Counted from the stretch's first letter, positions 39,883-48,363 are shown. The stretch is DNA of 64,000 nucleotides from Caldilinea sp. CFX5 (GCA_021405325.1 QWII01000064.1:1-64000); one strand, 5' to 3'. The notes: generated by a model from the sequence alone, not told the origin. Numbers and translations are program-made.

Positions 39883-41124
39883 ATGTTCGATGTCCATGCC
39901 GTGCGCCAGCAATTTCCGGCGCTGCAAGAGTTGTTTGATGGTCGGCCAGGGATCTTTTTTGATAATCCGGGCGGAACGCAGGTGCCGCAGCGAGTGATCA
40001 GCGCCATAACAGATTACCTTGTGCGGAGTAATGCCAACACGCACGGCGGCTTTGCCACCAGTGTGCGCAGTGACGCCATTATCGACGACGCCCGCCAGGC
40101 TGCCGCCGATCTGCTGGGCGCTGACACGGATGAGATTGTCTTTGGTAACAATATGACCACGCTGGCTTTTGCCCTAAGCCGTACCCTAGTGCCGGAGTTG
40201 AAACGGGGGGACGAAGTGGTTGTCACCCGGCTCGACCATGACGCCAATGTGTCGCCCTGGCTGCGGCTGGCCGAAGATAGCGGCGCCGAGGTGCGCTGGG
40301 CCGATGTTGACACAGAAACTTGTACGCTCGATATGGAGCATCTGCAGTCGCTCATCACCCCGCGCACCAAAGTGGTTGCCGTCGGCTATGCCAGCAATGC
40401 CATGGGGACGATTAATGATGTAAAGACGATCATCGGCTGGGCCAAAGCGGTGGGCGCCTACAGCTTTATCGACGCCGTCCAATACGCGCCGCATGGATTC
40501 ATTGACGTAAAAGCGCTCGGCTGTGATTTCCTCGCCTGTAGCGCCTATAAATTCTTCGGCCCCCATGTCGGCATTCTCTACGGCAAACGGGAGCATCTGC
40601 AACGGTTGCGCGCCTATCGCGTGCGTCCTGCCGGTGAAGCGTTGCCCGGCAAGTGGGAGACCGGCACCAAAAACCACGAAGGATTAGCGGGTACAGGCGC
40701 GGCGATTGATTACCTGGCCGATCTGGGCGTGCGCTACGGCAATGCGCCGGCCAGCGCCACTCGTCGCGAAAAGCTGCGCGCCGCCTGGCAGGTGATCGAA
40801 CCCTACGAACAACAATTGGCCGCAAAGCTCATCCGCGGCTTACAGGCTATTCCCGGCCTTCGCATCTACGGCATCACCAGCCGTGATGAGTTACACAAAC
40901 GGGTCGCCACCGTCTCTATCCGCAAAGAAGGCGCCACGCCCCATCAACTCGCCACCGCGCTGGCTGCCCAAAACATCTTCGCCTGGGAAGGCAACTTCTA
41001 CGCCCTCGCCATCAGTGAACGCCTCGGCGTCGAACAGAGCGGCGGTCTGCTCCGCCTCGGTCTGGCCCACTATAACACGGCGGAGGAGATTGACCGCTGT
41101 TTGCGTGTGCTGGAACGAATGTAA
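39883..41124 (+). CDS. cysteine-desulfurase-like PLP enzyme (class V aminotransferase)
   Basis: A 413-residue PLP-dependent enzyme: FFDNPGGTQVPQRVISAITDYL and NANTHGGFATSV open the fold, DEIVFGNNMTTLAFAL and VTRLDHDANVSPW follow, and FIDAVQYAPHGFIDVKALGCDFLACSAYKFFGPHVGIL holds the PLP lysine. The GKWETGTKNHEGLAG motif and overall length match the NifS-like 'cysteine desulfurase-like protein' branch. No SufBCD or IscU genes are adjacent. The substrate in this branch is unproven. Confidence 0.88.
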   Translation: MFDVHAVRQQFPALQELFDGRPGIFFDNPGGTQVPQRVISAITDYLVRSNANTHGGFATSVRSDAIIDDARQAAADLLGADTDEIVFGNNMTTLAFALSRTLVPELKRGDEVVVTRLDHDANVSPWLRLAEDSGAEVRWADVDTETCTLDMEHLQSLITPRTKVVAVGYASNAMGTINDVKTIIGWAKAVGAYSFIDAVQYAPHGFIDVKALGCDFLACSAYKFFGPHVGILYGKREHLQRLRAYRVRPAGEALPGKWETGTKNHEGLAGTGAAIDYLADLGVRYGNAPASATRREKLRAAWQVIEPYEQQLAAKLIRGLQAIPGLRIYGITSRDELHKRVATVSIRKEGATPHQLATALAAQNIFAWEGNFYALAISERLGVEQSGGLLRLGLAHYNTAEEIDRCLRVLERM

Positions 41125-41142
41125 GCAAGACAGGGCGCCTCT

Positions 41143-41170
41143 TCACCTTGTCACCTTGTCACCTTGTCAC
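41143..41170. repeat. 8-bp tandem repeat overlapping the end of the GT2 gene
   Basis: TCACCTTG is repeated exactly three times (41143-41166), followed by TCAC. Read on the minus strand it encodes the last residues and the stop codon of the glycosyltransferase gene (TGA at 41153-41151). The same unit occurs inside the DUF2723 gene at 42623-42653. Confidence 0.93.
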
Positions 41171-41936
41171 GCTTCGCCCAGCGCCGCTGATAGAGATCAT
41201 CCATCCGCTGCCAGGGTAGCGCATTGGTGCGGAGGCGGAGCAGCGTGTAAAATGCTTTGTAAATTTCGTTCTTGCTGATCTTGCTGACTCCCTTGCGGCG
41301 GTTGACAAAGGTGATGGGAACTTCGCCAATACGAAAGCCGGCCTGTTGACAGTGAAAGGCCATTTCGATCAGAAAGCTGTAGCCGCTGCTAAAGATGGCG
41401 TCGAGGTCGATGCTCTCCAGCACCTGGTTGCGATAGCAGCGGAAACCGGCGGTGCAGTCGCGAGCAGTGAGACCGAGAAGGGTGTGGGCCAGCCAGTTGG
41501 CGCCGTAACTGACAAATTGACGGGCGGCGGTCGAGCCGACAATCCGACCGCCGGGAACGTAACGGCTGCCGATGACAAGATCATAACCTTGCGCAGCTTT
41601 GGTTAGAAGTTGCGGCAAGAGCGTCGGGTCATGGCTGAAGTCGGCGTCCATGGTGCAGAGGAAGGTGTAACCCTGGCGCAAACCCGCCTTAAAGCCGGCT
41701 TTGTAGGCCGACCCCAAGCCCAGTTTGCCGGGACGGTGGAGCACATGGACGCCCTTGTCATGTACCGCCAATTTGTCGGCGAGATCACCGGTGCCGTCGG
41801 GCGAGTTGTCATCGACGATCAAAACATGAATGTTGCCGGGAAGGGCGCGCAGTTGTTGCACCAGGGTTTCAATATTTTCAGCTTCGTTGTAGGTCGGCAC
41901 AATCATCAACGCCGAGCCACTCCAGGTTGCAGGCAT
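41151..41936 (-). CDS. polyprenol monophosphomannose synthase-like GT2 glycosyltransferase
   Basis: A 261-residue family 2 glycosyltransferase: [50 protein letters not shown] and the DxD motif in [11 protein letters not shown]. These are the dolichol-phosphate mannose synthase hallmarks, as are [10 protein letters not shown] and [17 protein letters not shown]. It would transfer a hexose from a nucleotide sugar to a polyprenyl phosphate on the cytoplasmic face, a plausible donor for the adjacent DUF2723 membrane protein. The start at 41936 is the first ATG; a TTG at 41951 is possible. The last five residues (DKVTR) are encoded by tandem repeats. Confidence 0.9.
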   Translation of the reverse strand: MPATWSGSALMIVPTYNEAENIETLVQQLRALPGNIHVLIVDDNSPDGTGDLADKLAVHDKGVHVLHRPGKLGLGSAYKAGFKAGLRQGYTFLCTMDADFSHDPTLLPQLLTKAAQGYDLVIGSRYVPGGRIVGSTAARQFVSYGANWLAHTLLGLTARDCTAGFRCYRNQVLESIDLDAIFSSGYSFLIEMAFHCQQAGFRIGEVPITFVNRRKGVSKISKNEIYKAFYTLLRLRTNALPWQRMDDLYQRRWAKRDKVTR

Positions 41937-42062
41937 AGTGGTATGATCCAAACTCAGAAAATAGGATTACCATTCGCCCGTCGCCAATCGATGAACGACG
42001 AGCGGGTGAGATAAGTACAGATTCAATAGACCGCAACGCCATTGAGATAGTTCAGACTGACT

Positions 42063-42094
42063 TTGGACTACACGACTAAACGACTGCGGACTAC
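42063..42094 (+). repeat. 8-bp-period repeat before the DUF2723 gene
   Basis: TTGGACTA, CACGACTA, AACGACTG, CGGACTAC (42063-42094) have the same 8-bp period as the other repeats. They end eight bases before the ATG at 42102, where a ribosome binding site would be expected. No inverted partner was found. Confidence 0.7.
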
Positions 42095-42101
42095 TGAGAT
42101 T

Positions 42102-44126
42102 ATGAAACAAGTAGGCTTAATGGTCAAATTTTTTTGGAACACATATCCTCGCGCCGATAGGCAAGTGGCGCTTTTGCTCTTTGCCGGCGCCTTTGGTCTC
42201 TACCTGCGCACATTGGCCCCCGGTTTACTTTTTGGCGATTCCGCCGAGTTTCAAGTGGCCGCCTGGCAACTGGGCCTGGCCCACCCCACCGGCTACCCAC
42301 TCTACTTGCTTCTCGGCAGTATCTGGCAGCATCTACTCGCGTTGGGTGGTCTTAGCCCAGCGTATGCGCTCAATGCCCTGAGCGCGTTCTTTGGGGCGGC
42401 TACGGTTGCCTTACTCTACTTCTGTATGGTGGGCTGGCTGCAAAGTGCATTGGGCGTCCACCGCCTCGCCGCCCTCTTGACGGCGGTTCTCTTCGCCGTC
42501 AACTTCACCTTTTGGAGCCAAAATCTCATCGCCGAGGTCTACACCCTCCACACCTTCTTTGTCGTGCTACTATTGATGGTGGCAACGCAGCTATTTACCA
42601 CGCCCCATGTACAAGACGTCGATCATCCTGTCACCTTGTCACCCAGTCACCCCGCCAGGGCAAACCTTGTCATCCTGCTCGCCCTGCTCGTCGGCCTCTC
42701 CCTTACGCACCATGCCATGACGCTGTTGCTGCTCCCCAGCCTGCTTCTTGTCCTGTGGCAGGCGCGCCAGGGGTGGATCAGGCAGATGCGCACTTGGGCA
42801 CTGGCTGGGCTGGCGTTGATCGCGCCGTTGCTGCTCTATCTTTACATTCCTTTGCGCAGCGGGCCGGCGGCATCACCCTGGTATCATCAACTGCTGGGCA
42901 CAGCGCCGTTGACGCTCTATCCGCATAGCTGGTCAGCTTTTGTCAATTATATCACCGGCCAGTCGATTGCCGTCGGTTTTCGCAGCATCGAGGGTGCATT
43001 CCAACAGTTACCGCAAGCTTGGGTTCTCTGGCGGCTCCATTTCATGTGGCCGGGGATAATGTTGGCGCTCTTGGGTCTCTATCTGCTGATCCGCCAGCGC
43101 CAGTGGGCCATCCTGGCATTGACCGTTCCCTTTTTTCTGTTGCAACAGGGCTTCAACCTCTTTTACAACATTGGCGACATTTTGGTCTATTATATCCCAC
43201 TCTATCTGATTGCCGCCATTTGGGCCGGCTTTGCCGCAAACGCCATCGGCGGCGGGCTGCAAGCGATGATGAATCGCGCCGAAGCCAACAGCCAGGCGAC
43301 GACGCCCGCCCGCCCGGTGCTACAGGTAGGAACAGTGCTGGTGCTGGTGCTCTTCTGGTTGCCGATCCAGTTGGCGACGCGGGACTTTGCCCTGATCGAT
43401 CAGTCCGAGGCAACCCGTGCGCAAACCATGTGGCAAGCGATTACTGACGCCCAGCCGCCGGCGGACGCCATTCTAATCAGCAATGATCGCAATGAGATCG
43501 CTCCCCTCTTTTATCGGCAAGCGGTGGAAGGGCAGTTCCAGGGCGTGACCGGTCTCTTTCCTTTGATTGCGCCGGATGAGCGTTTTGCGGATGTGGGCGC
43601 AACCGTGGAAACAGCCCTACATGCGGGCAATGGGCGACCGGTTTATCTGATTAAAACGATGCCAGGGCTAGAGACAAAATTTGAGTTGGCAGCAGCAACG
43701 TCGCCCTTGGTGGAAGTGGTGGGGCCGGCAGTAACCACGCCGCCGACGACAGTAGTCGATCAACCGTTTGGCCCCCTGCGCCTGCTGGGCTACGATTGGC
43801 AACCAACCGCTGATGGGGTGACAATACGGCTCCACTGGCAGGTGCAGGAAGCGCTTGCCGCTGACTATACGACAACTGTCCAGCTTTTTGCCGCCAATGG
43901 TGACAAGGTAGCGCAAAACGACGCCCCGCCCGGTGGCGTCTACTACCCGACCTCACATTGGAAGCCGGGGGAGACGTTGGTCGATGCACACGCTTTAACC
44001 TTTACCAAGGATCAACAACCGGTGAAGTTGCTCGTTGGCATGTATGCCGGGCCAGACCTCACGCCATTAGCGCCGGCGTTGGAACTTTCTGTGGGGAATA
44101 GTAGCGGGAACGCGCCCCAAAAATAG
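42102..44126 (+). CDS. DUF2723 family membrane protein (predicted glycosyltransferase)
   Basis: The 674-residue protein has about eleven membrane helices. FGLYLRTLAPGLLFGDSAEFQVAAWQLGLAHPTGYPLYLLLGSIWQHL is the DUF2723 signature, related to O-mannosyl transferases and other GT-C enzymes, with the catalytic Asp expected in GDSAEF. The cytoplasmic or external C-terminal part (residues about 450-674) ends with a beta domain (GPLRLLGYDWQPTADGVTIRLHWQV) common in Chloroflexi GT-C proteins. It probably glycosylates surface molecules using the polyprenyl-phosphate sugar made by the neighbouring GT2. An 8-bp repeat lies within the coding sequence. Confidence 0.88.
   Translation: MKQVGLMVKFFWNTYPRADRQVALLLFAGAFGLYLRTLAPGLLFGDSAEFQVAAWQLGLAHPTGYPLYLLLGSIWQHLLALGGLSPAYALNALSAFFGAATVALLYFCMVGWLQSALGVHRLAALLTAVLFAVNFTFWSQNLIAEVYTLHTFFVVLLLMVATQLFTTPHVQDVDHPVTLSPSHPARANLVILLALLVGLSLTHHAMTLLLLPSLLLVLWQARQGWIRQMRTWALAGLALIAPLLLYLYIPLRSGPAASPWYHQLLGTAPLTLYPHSWSAFVNYITGQSIAVGFRSIEGAFQQLPQAWVLWRLHFMWPGIMLALLGLYLLIRQRQWAILALTVPFFLLQQGFNLFYNIGDILVYYIPLYLIAAIWAGFAANAIGGGLQAMMNRAEANSQATTPARPVLQVGTVLVLVLFWLPIQLATRDFALIDQSEATRAQTMWQAITDAQPPADAILISNDRNEIAPLFYRQAVEGQFQGVTGLFPLIAPDERFADVGATVETALHAGNGRPVYLIKTMPGLETKFELAAATSPLVEVVGPAVTTPPTTVVDQPFGPLRLLGYDWQPTADGVTIRLHWQVQEALAADYTTTVQLFAANGDKVAQNDAPPGGVYYPTSHWKPGETLVDAHALTFTKDQQPVKLLVGMYAGPDLTPLAPALELSVGNSSGNAPQK
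42623..42653 (+). repeat. 8-bp tandem repeat inside the DUF2723 coding sequence
   Basis: TCATCCTG, TCACCTTG, TCACCCAG, TCACCCC run through 42623-42653 and encode HPVTLSPSHPA in a short loop between membrane helices. The unit matches the intergenic repeat at 41143-41170, 1.5 kb away. As 8 is not a multiple of 3, any change in unit number other than by three would break the gene. Confidence 0.8.
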
Positions 44127-44164
44127 GAACAGAGGTGGTGAGATTTCTTGGGAGGATCTATTTC

Positions 44165-44210
44165 AACTTGGGGCAGACCTGTCAGGTTTTTGGAAACCTG
44201 ACAGGTCTTG
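44165..44210. terminator. hairpin after the DUF2723 gene
   Basis: AGACCTGTCAGGTTT and AAACCTGACAGGTCT form a strong stem with a short TTGG loop (about 44170-44203). No pronounced T-run follows. It separates the DUF2723 gene from the alaS leader and may terminate transcription. Confidence 0.5.
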
Positions 44211-44233
44211 CGCCCCCTTTTCGGGAAACCCTA

Positions 44234-44262
44234 TTGACAACACCCCTACCCTATGTTACAGT
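44234..44262 (+). promoter_or_regulatory. candidate alaS promoter
   Basis: TTGACA at 44234-44239 is a perfect -35. TACAGT at 44257-44262 gives a 17-base spacer, overlapping a CTATGTTA string also seen at the promoter at 59308. Transcription would begin near 44269, just upstream of the T-box stem I. Confidence 0.5.
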
Positions 44263-44400
44263 AAAGCAACAATTGATAGCAGAACAACGTTGACGGTGAA
44301 GAGTACGTGCCCAGCCAGGCTGACAGCGAGTCAAGGAGAGTGGAAGCTTGACCAGATGGCGGCGCCGAAGCCACACCTGAGTTGCCGCCGAACCGAGTTT

Positions 44401-44495
44401 GTCAGTACGACAGTGAAACAGTAAGACAGTAGAACAGTTTGTCCCTTGGGGATCACTGTCCTACTGAGGGACTGTCACACTGTCTTACTACTCTA
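44401..44495. repeat. 8-bp-period hairpin inside the T-box leader
   Basis: The left arm reads GTCAGTAC, GACAGTGA, AACAGTAA, GACAGTAG, AACAGTTT (44401-44440). The right arm (about 44455-44495) reads CACTGTCC, TACTGAGG, GACTGTCA, CACTGTCT, TACTACTC, its inverted counterpart with mismatches. It lies entirely between T-box stem I and a CACTGG/CCAGTG stem near 44545-44572. Confidence 0.85.
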
Positions 44496-44625
44496 CCTCG
44501 GATAAGGTTGGCCGGTAGAGTCCACCGTGATCAGGACGCGCCCTCACTGGCGGTTGTTGGTTAGCAACCCAGTGGCGGCGGCAGAGATGGGGCGTTACGC
44601 CTCAATCAAGGTGGTACCGCGGATA

Positions 44626-44665
44626 ACACCGCCCTTGAGCCATTCGGCTTAGGGGCGGTGTTTTT
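44626..44665 (+). terminator. T-box-controlled intrinsic terminator
   Basis: ACACCGCCC (44626-44634) pairs with GGGCGGTGT (44653-44661), with an inner GCC/GGC, followed by TTTTT and GTTT. Its 5' arm overlaps the region needed for the antiterminator, as expected for a transcriptional T-box. Confidence 0.93.
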
Positions 44666-44690
44666 GTTTGTAGGGAAAGAAGGGTGACAT

Positions 44691-46445
44691 ATGAATGCCA
44701 ATCGCTTGCGCAGGCTGTTTCTTGATTACTTTCGGGCGCATGACCACGCCATCATCGGCAGCGCCGCGCTGATCCCGGCGGGTGATGCCAGTGTGTTGTT
44801 TACAACCGCCGGGATGCACCCGCTCGCCCCGTTTCTGTTGGGCGAACCCCATCCGGCGGGCAAGCGGCTTGCCAGTTGCCAGAAGTGTCTGCGCACGAAT
44901 GACATCTTGGAAGTAGGCGATGCAACTCATCTCACCTTCTTTGAAATGCTGGGCAACTGGTCGCTGGGGGATTACTGGAAAGCGGCGTCAATCCGCTACA
45001 GCTATGATTTTCTGACCAACCACCTGGGGCTGGAAGCGGATCGCCTTTCCGTCACCTGTTTTGCCGGTGATGCGGTCGCGCCGCGCGATGACGAAGCGGC
45101 GGCCATTTGGCAATCGTTGGGCATTCCAACGCAACGCATTTACTTTCTGCCGAAAGCCGATAATTGGTGGGGTCCCGCTGGCGCGACCGGCCCTTGTGGC
45201 CCTGACACCGAGATTTTCTACGACACCAATCCTGACGGGCCAACCGATGAAACACCGGCAACCAATGGTCAGCGCTTTGTCGAGATCTGGAACAACGTCT
45301 TTATGCAGTACGATCAACAGGCCGATGGGCAGATGGCCCGCTTGCGTAGCCACAATGTTGACACCGGTTTGGGCTTGGAACGGGTGTTGACCATTCTGCA
45401 AGGGGTGGCGTCGCCCTATGAAACAGACCTTTTTGTGCCGGTGGTTGATGCCATTCAAAGTCTGGCGACCACACCCCAGCCTTTTGCTGTACGGGTGATC
45501 GCGGATCATGTACGGGCAGCCACCTTTGTGCTGGCCGAAGGGATTCGACCGGGCAATGTGGATCAACCCTATGTAGTGCGGCGGCTGATTCGGCGGGCGA
45601 TTCGCTATGGGTGGACAATTGGCATCACCGGCCATTTTTTGACGAAACTCGCCAACATGGTCATCGTCACCTTTGCCGATGTTTACCCTGAACTAGAGGA
45701 GCAAGGGGATCAGATTGCCGCCGCCCTTGATGAGGAAGAAACGCGTTTCCAACGTACCTTGGCGCGCGGCGAACGAGCCTCCGCCAAAGTGATTGCCGAG
45801 AGTCGAGAGCGGGGTGAAGGTGTGTTGGCCGGGCGGGAGGTCTTTCATCTCTATGAAACCTATGGCTACCCAGCCGAGTTGACGCAAGAACTGGCGGCGC
45901 AGCAAGGGTTGACGGTGGATATGACCGGCTTTCAAACCGCCTTTGCCGAACATCAAGCCACATCACAACAAGGGGCGGAGGGACGTTTCCGTGGCGGCCT
46001 GGCCGAGCGACGACCGGAAACGATGCGCTTACACACGGCAACGCACTTGCTTCATGCCGCCCTCCGCCAGGTGCTTGGTCCTCATGTCGCGCAGCGGGGG
46101 AGCAATATCACGCTGGAACGGCTGCGCTTTGACTTTAGCCATCCCACGCGCTTGACGGCAGATGAGTTGCAAGCGGTGGAAAGCCTGGTCAACGAACAGA
46201 TCCGGCGTGACCTACCGGTGACCTGGGCAGAGATATCCGTCGCCGCCGCAAAAGAGAGCGGCGCAATTGGCCTCTTTGAGGAACGCTATGACGAACAGGT
46301 GAAGGTCTATACCATCGGCGATTTCAGCAAAGAAATCTGCGGCGGCCCCCACATCGAACAGACCAGTGAACTGGGCCGCCTGCGGATTGTCAAAGAGGAA
46401 GCGGTGGGAACTGGTGTCCGGCGGATTCGGGCAGTGTTGGAATGA
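44691..46445 (+). CDS. alaS: alanyl-tRNA synthetase, short form lacking C-Ala
   Basis: The product is 584 residues against about 870 for the usual bacterial enzyme. The catalytic domain is complete (SALIPAGDASVLFTTAGM-like start, CQKCLRTNDILEVG, FFEMLGNWSLGDYWK, WGPAGATGPCGPDTEIFYD, DTGLGLERVL). The helical tRNA-binding region follows (RVIADHVRAATFVLAEGI). The editing domain keeps its zinc ligands: His448 and His452 in HTATHLLH, Cys550 and His554 in CGGPH. The protein stops there, so the oligomerisation/C-Ala domain is absent. Short AlaRS proteins are known in scattered bacteria and this may be the only AlaRS. Expression is controlled by the T-box. Confidence 0.93.
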   Translation: MNANRLRRLFLDYFRAHDHAIIGSAALIPAGDASVLFTTAGMHPLAPFLLGEPHPAGKRLASCQKCLRTNDILEVGDATHLTFFEMLGNWSLGDYWKAASIRYSYDFLTNHLGLEADRLSVTCFAGDAVAPRDDEAAAIWQSLGIPTQRIYFLPKADNWWGPAGATGPCGPDTEIFYDTNPDGPTDETPATNGQRFVEIWNNVFMQYDQQADGQMARLRSHNVDTGLGLERVLTILQGVASPYETDLFVPVVDAIQSLATTPQPFAVRVIADHVRAATFVLAEGIRPGNVDQPYVVRRLIRRAIRYGWTIGITGHFLTKLANMVIVTFADVYPELEEQGDQIAAALDEEETRFQRTLARGERASAKVIAESRERGEGVLAGREVFHLYETYGYPAELTQELAAQQGLTVDMTGFQTAFAEHQATSQQGAEGRFRGGLAERRPETMRLHTATHLLHAALRQVLGPHVAQRGSNITLERLRFDFSHPTRLTADELQAVESLVNEQIRRDLPVTWAEISVAAAKESGAIGLFEERYDEQVKVYTIGDFSKEICGGPHIEQTSELGRLRIVKEEAVGTGVRRIRAVLE

Positions 46446-46503
46446 ATCGTAGCTGCCACGGGTTAGAAACCCACAGGCTACGGGTTGTCGCCCTGATGCC
46501 TGA

Positions 46504-46726
46504 TTAGACGGCAACCCATGTGTATGGAGGGAAGAAAAGCAAGAAGCCCTTGGCCCGAACCCGGTGAATGATGAAGGTTAGCGAATGGTTTCGGTAATCC
46601 TTGGAACTTGTCACGCCGGCGGCGATGACCTACAGTTACCGCTTTATTTTCGTAACGTTCATCAACCCGTGGGGACTCGCGCAATGCCTTCCCTTGATAC
46701 ACATGGGGCTGGTTAGACAGCAACCC
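46504..46726. repeat. long imperfect inverted repeat between 14-bp direct repeats
   Basis: CCCATGTGTATGGAGGGAAG (46515-46534) faces CTTCCCTTGATACACATGGG (46688-46707). Further inside, GATGAAGGTTAGCGAA faces TTCGTAACGTTCATC, and TTTCGGTAA faces TTACCG. TTAGACGGCAACCC (46504-46517) and TTAGACAGCAACCC (46713-46726) form direct repeats at the borders. The right one carries the stop codon of the next gene. The rest of the 46446-46712 gap holds nothing else recognisable. Confidence 0.7.
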
Positions 46727-48266
46727 CAATCAAATAAACGCGCAGGATCTTGCCATCGACTGTCAACTCAAAGCGATCCCCTTCCGCCGTCAGAACGGGG
46801 TTGGCCGTCACGTTTTCATCAAAAATAACAAGATAGCCTTTTTCCAGGCCGGCGGCGCGCAGGTAATCAACCAACTGGGTCTTGCCGGCTTCGTATTTGG
46901 CGTTGTTGTACCAAATCTTGGTTTCGATAATAAAGCGTTGCCCGTGATACAAGGCGAGTAAATCGATCTCGCCCGCACTCGAAACGGATTCGATGACAAC
47001 ATAACCGCCCACACTTTGTAACGCGGCGGTGAGATAGCTGAACAACAGGTACTGACCACTAATCTCTAGCGGGCGCTGCGTCTTTTCGCTCTTGAGCAGG
47101 TGCACGCCATGTTCTTCCATAAAAGCTTTGAAGTGATCGAGCAATTGGTCAAAGTGCAACATGCCTTCCACCAGGTAGCGATGCTGGACAGCACCATTGG
47201 TCGCCTGGCGAATCAGGTCATGGGTCGGCGCAAAGGCTTTGATCAACATCTTACGATAGATGGGGTTAGCTAGGCGGGCATAGTCAACCCCCTGTTCATC
47301 ACGCAAGACACGGAAGACGCCATACATGACTAGATCCTGTGTAACTTCATCCTGAAAATCGTAATAGCGGACTGGATTAAAGAGCGCTGTAAGCACAGCC
47401 GTTCGATGTAGATTCGCCTTGGAACGAATCGAAGCAAAGTGGGTATTATTCTCGTTTATCAACCGGATTAACGCATAGTCCAAATCCTTCGTCGTGATTG
47501 GTTGTGTAACATCAGGAACCAGATCGACGGTAAGTAATTGCCCCAGCCGATTCACCAAAAAAGGCTGCCCTTCCGTTTCGCGGACAATGCCATCAATAAC
47601 TTCGGTCTCAAAGATTTGCCCGGTTGCCTGCGTATGTTGTGTAAGCAAGTCGCTGACTTCATCCGGTGTAAAATAGGGTACGGTAAACTGATCAGCAATG
47701 TTAAAGGGAGACTGGGTTCCGCCAAGCAAGGAGGGAATGGTGCGCACGCCTACCAATAAAATACTATGGATCACATGTGCACTTGGTTTATTGCGCCGCA
47801 AATACATTGCACGAAATTGTGATAGAATGGCAATTGCAATATCAACTGGAATAGAATCGAATTCATCAATGATTAGCACCCCTCGCCGATTTAGTTGACG
47901 TACAGTTTCCTGCAACCAATCAACGAAATCACCTTGATGTTGCATTGGTTGTGGCTCTGGAGTAGAAAACGGGTAATCCATTCGCCATTCTGTTACTAAT
48001 TTCTGTAATCGTGGATAGAAATGCTCGGTACTAAAACGTGTCAACGTTTCAAAATTAAGTAGGATGCCAAAGTAATCACCCTCGGTTTCCAATTCGGTGA
48101 TGATCTCGCGAAAGAGCGTAGTTTTCCCCGTTTGGCGAGAAGCGTTTAATGTCATATAACGCCCACGTACAACTTTGTCCCGCAAGGCAGCTTTAAGGGT
48201 GATACGATCAACATGATAATGTTGATCCGGATCGACAGGGCCAAAGGTATTAAACTCACGCGTCAT
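46713..48266 (-). CDS. AAA ATPase-like protein with C-terminal PD-(D/E)XK nuclease-like domain
   Basis: A 517-residue protein of the AAA-ATPase_like / DUF1703-type group. Walker A is NASRQTGKTT (41-50), and Walker B is GVLIIDEFDS near 130. A helical middle region contains FTPDEVSDLLTQHTQATG and GQPFLVNRLGQLL. The C-terminal 120 residues hold a PD-(D/E)XK-like core, GEIDLLALYHGQRFIIETKIW, with D...ExK. Such proteins are abundant in Bacteroidota and Chloroflexota and are often mobile; their role is unknown. Base composition is more AT-rich than neighbours, consistent with transfer. The last codons come from a repeat. Confidence 0.85.
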   Translation of the reverse strand: MTREFNTFGPVDPDQHYHVDRITLKAALRDKVVRGRYMTLNASRQTGKTTLFREIITELETEGDYFGILLNFETLTRFSTEHFYPRLQKLVTEWRMDYPFSTPEPQPMQHQGDFVDWLQETVRQLNRRGVLIIDEFDSIPVDIAIAILSQFRAMYLRRNKPSAHVIHSILLVGVRTIPSLLGGTQSPFNIADQFTVPYFTPDEVSDLLTQHTQATGQIFETEVIDGIVRETEGQPFLVNRLGQLLTVDLVPDVTQPITTKDLDYALIRLINENNTHFASIRSKANLHRTAVLTALFNPVRYYDFQDEVTQDLVMYGVFRVLRDEQGVDYARLANPIYRKMLIKAFAPTHDLIRQATNGAVQHRYLVEGMLHFDQLLDHFKAFMEEHGVHLLKSEKTQRPLEISGQYLLFSYLTAALQSVGGYVVIESVSSAGEIDLLALYHGQRFIIETKIWYNNAKYEAGKTQLVDYLRAAGLEKGYLVIFDENVTANPVLTAEGDRFELTVDGKILRVYLIGVAV

Positions 48267-48298
48267 TTTGCGATCCTTTCTACGTGATTACTACTACT

Positions 48299-48312
48299 GG
48301 TATAAGTATACC
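48299..48312. promoter_or_regulatory. 14-bp palindrome upstream of the AAA gene, possible operator
   Basis: GGTATAAGTATACC (48299-48312) lies 33 bases upstream of the minus-strand start at 48266 and may overlap its promoter. There is no other support. Confidence 0.3.
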
Positions 48313-48363
48313 ACAGAACCAGCGGTTCACCTGATAACAGCGCACTGAGTGGCTGCAATGGCA

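Larger units (their letters stand above)
44285..44665 (+). promoter_or_regulatory. T-box leader (tRNA-Ala-sensing) of alaS, with an inserted repeat hairpin
   Basis: Stem I begins near 44290. The AGUA motif (44302-44305) faces GAAGCCA, giving specifier GCC (44370-44372), an alanine codon. GTGCC/GGCGC and GGTG/CACC helices flank the specifier loop. The T-box consensus AAGGTGGTACCGCGG is at 44608-44622, with bulge UGGU able to pair with the ACCA end of uncharged tRNA-Ala. A terminator hairpin follows at 44626-44665. Between stem I and the T-box lies a palindrome of 8-bp units (44401-44495), where stems II/III would be. Confidence 0.93.
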
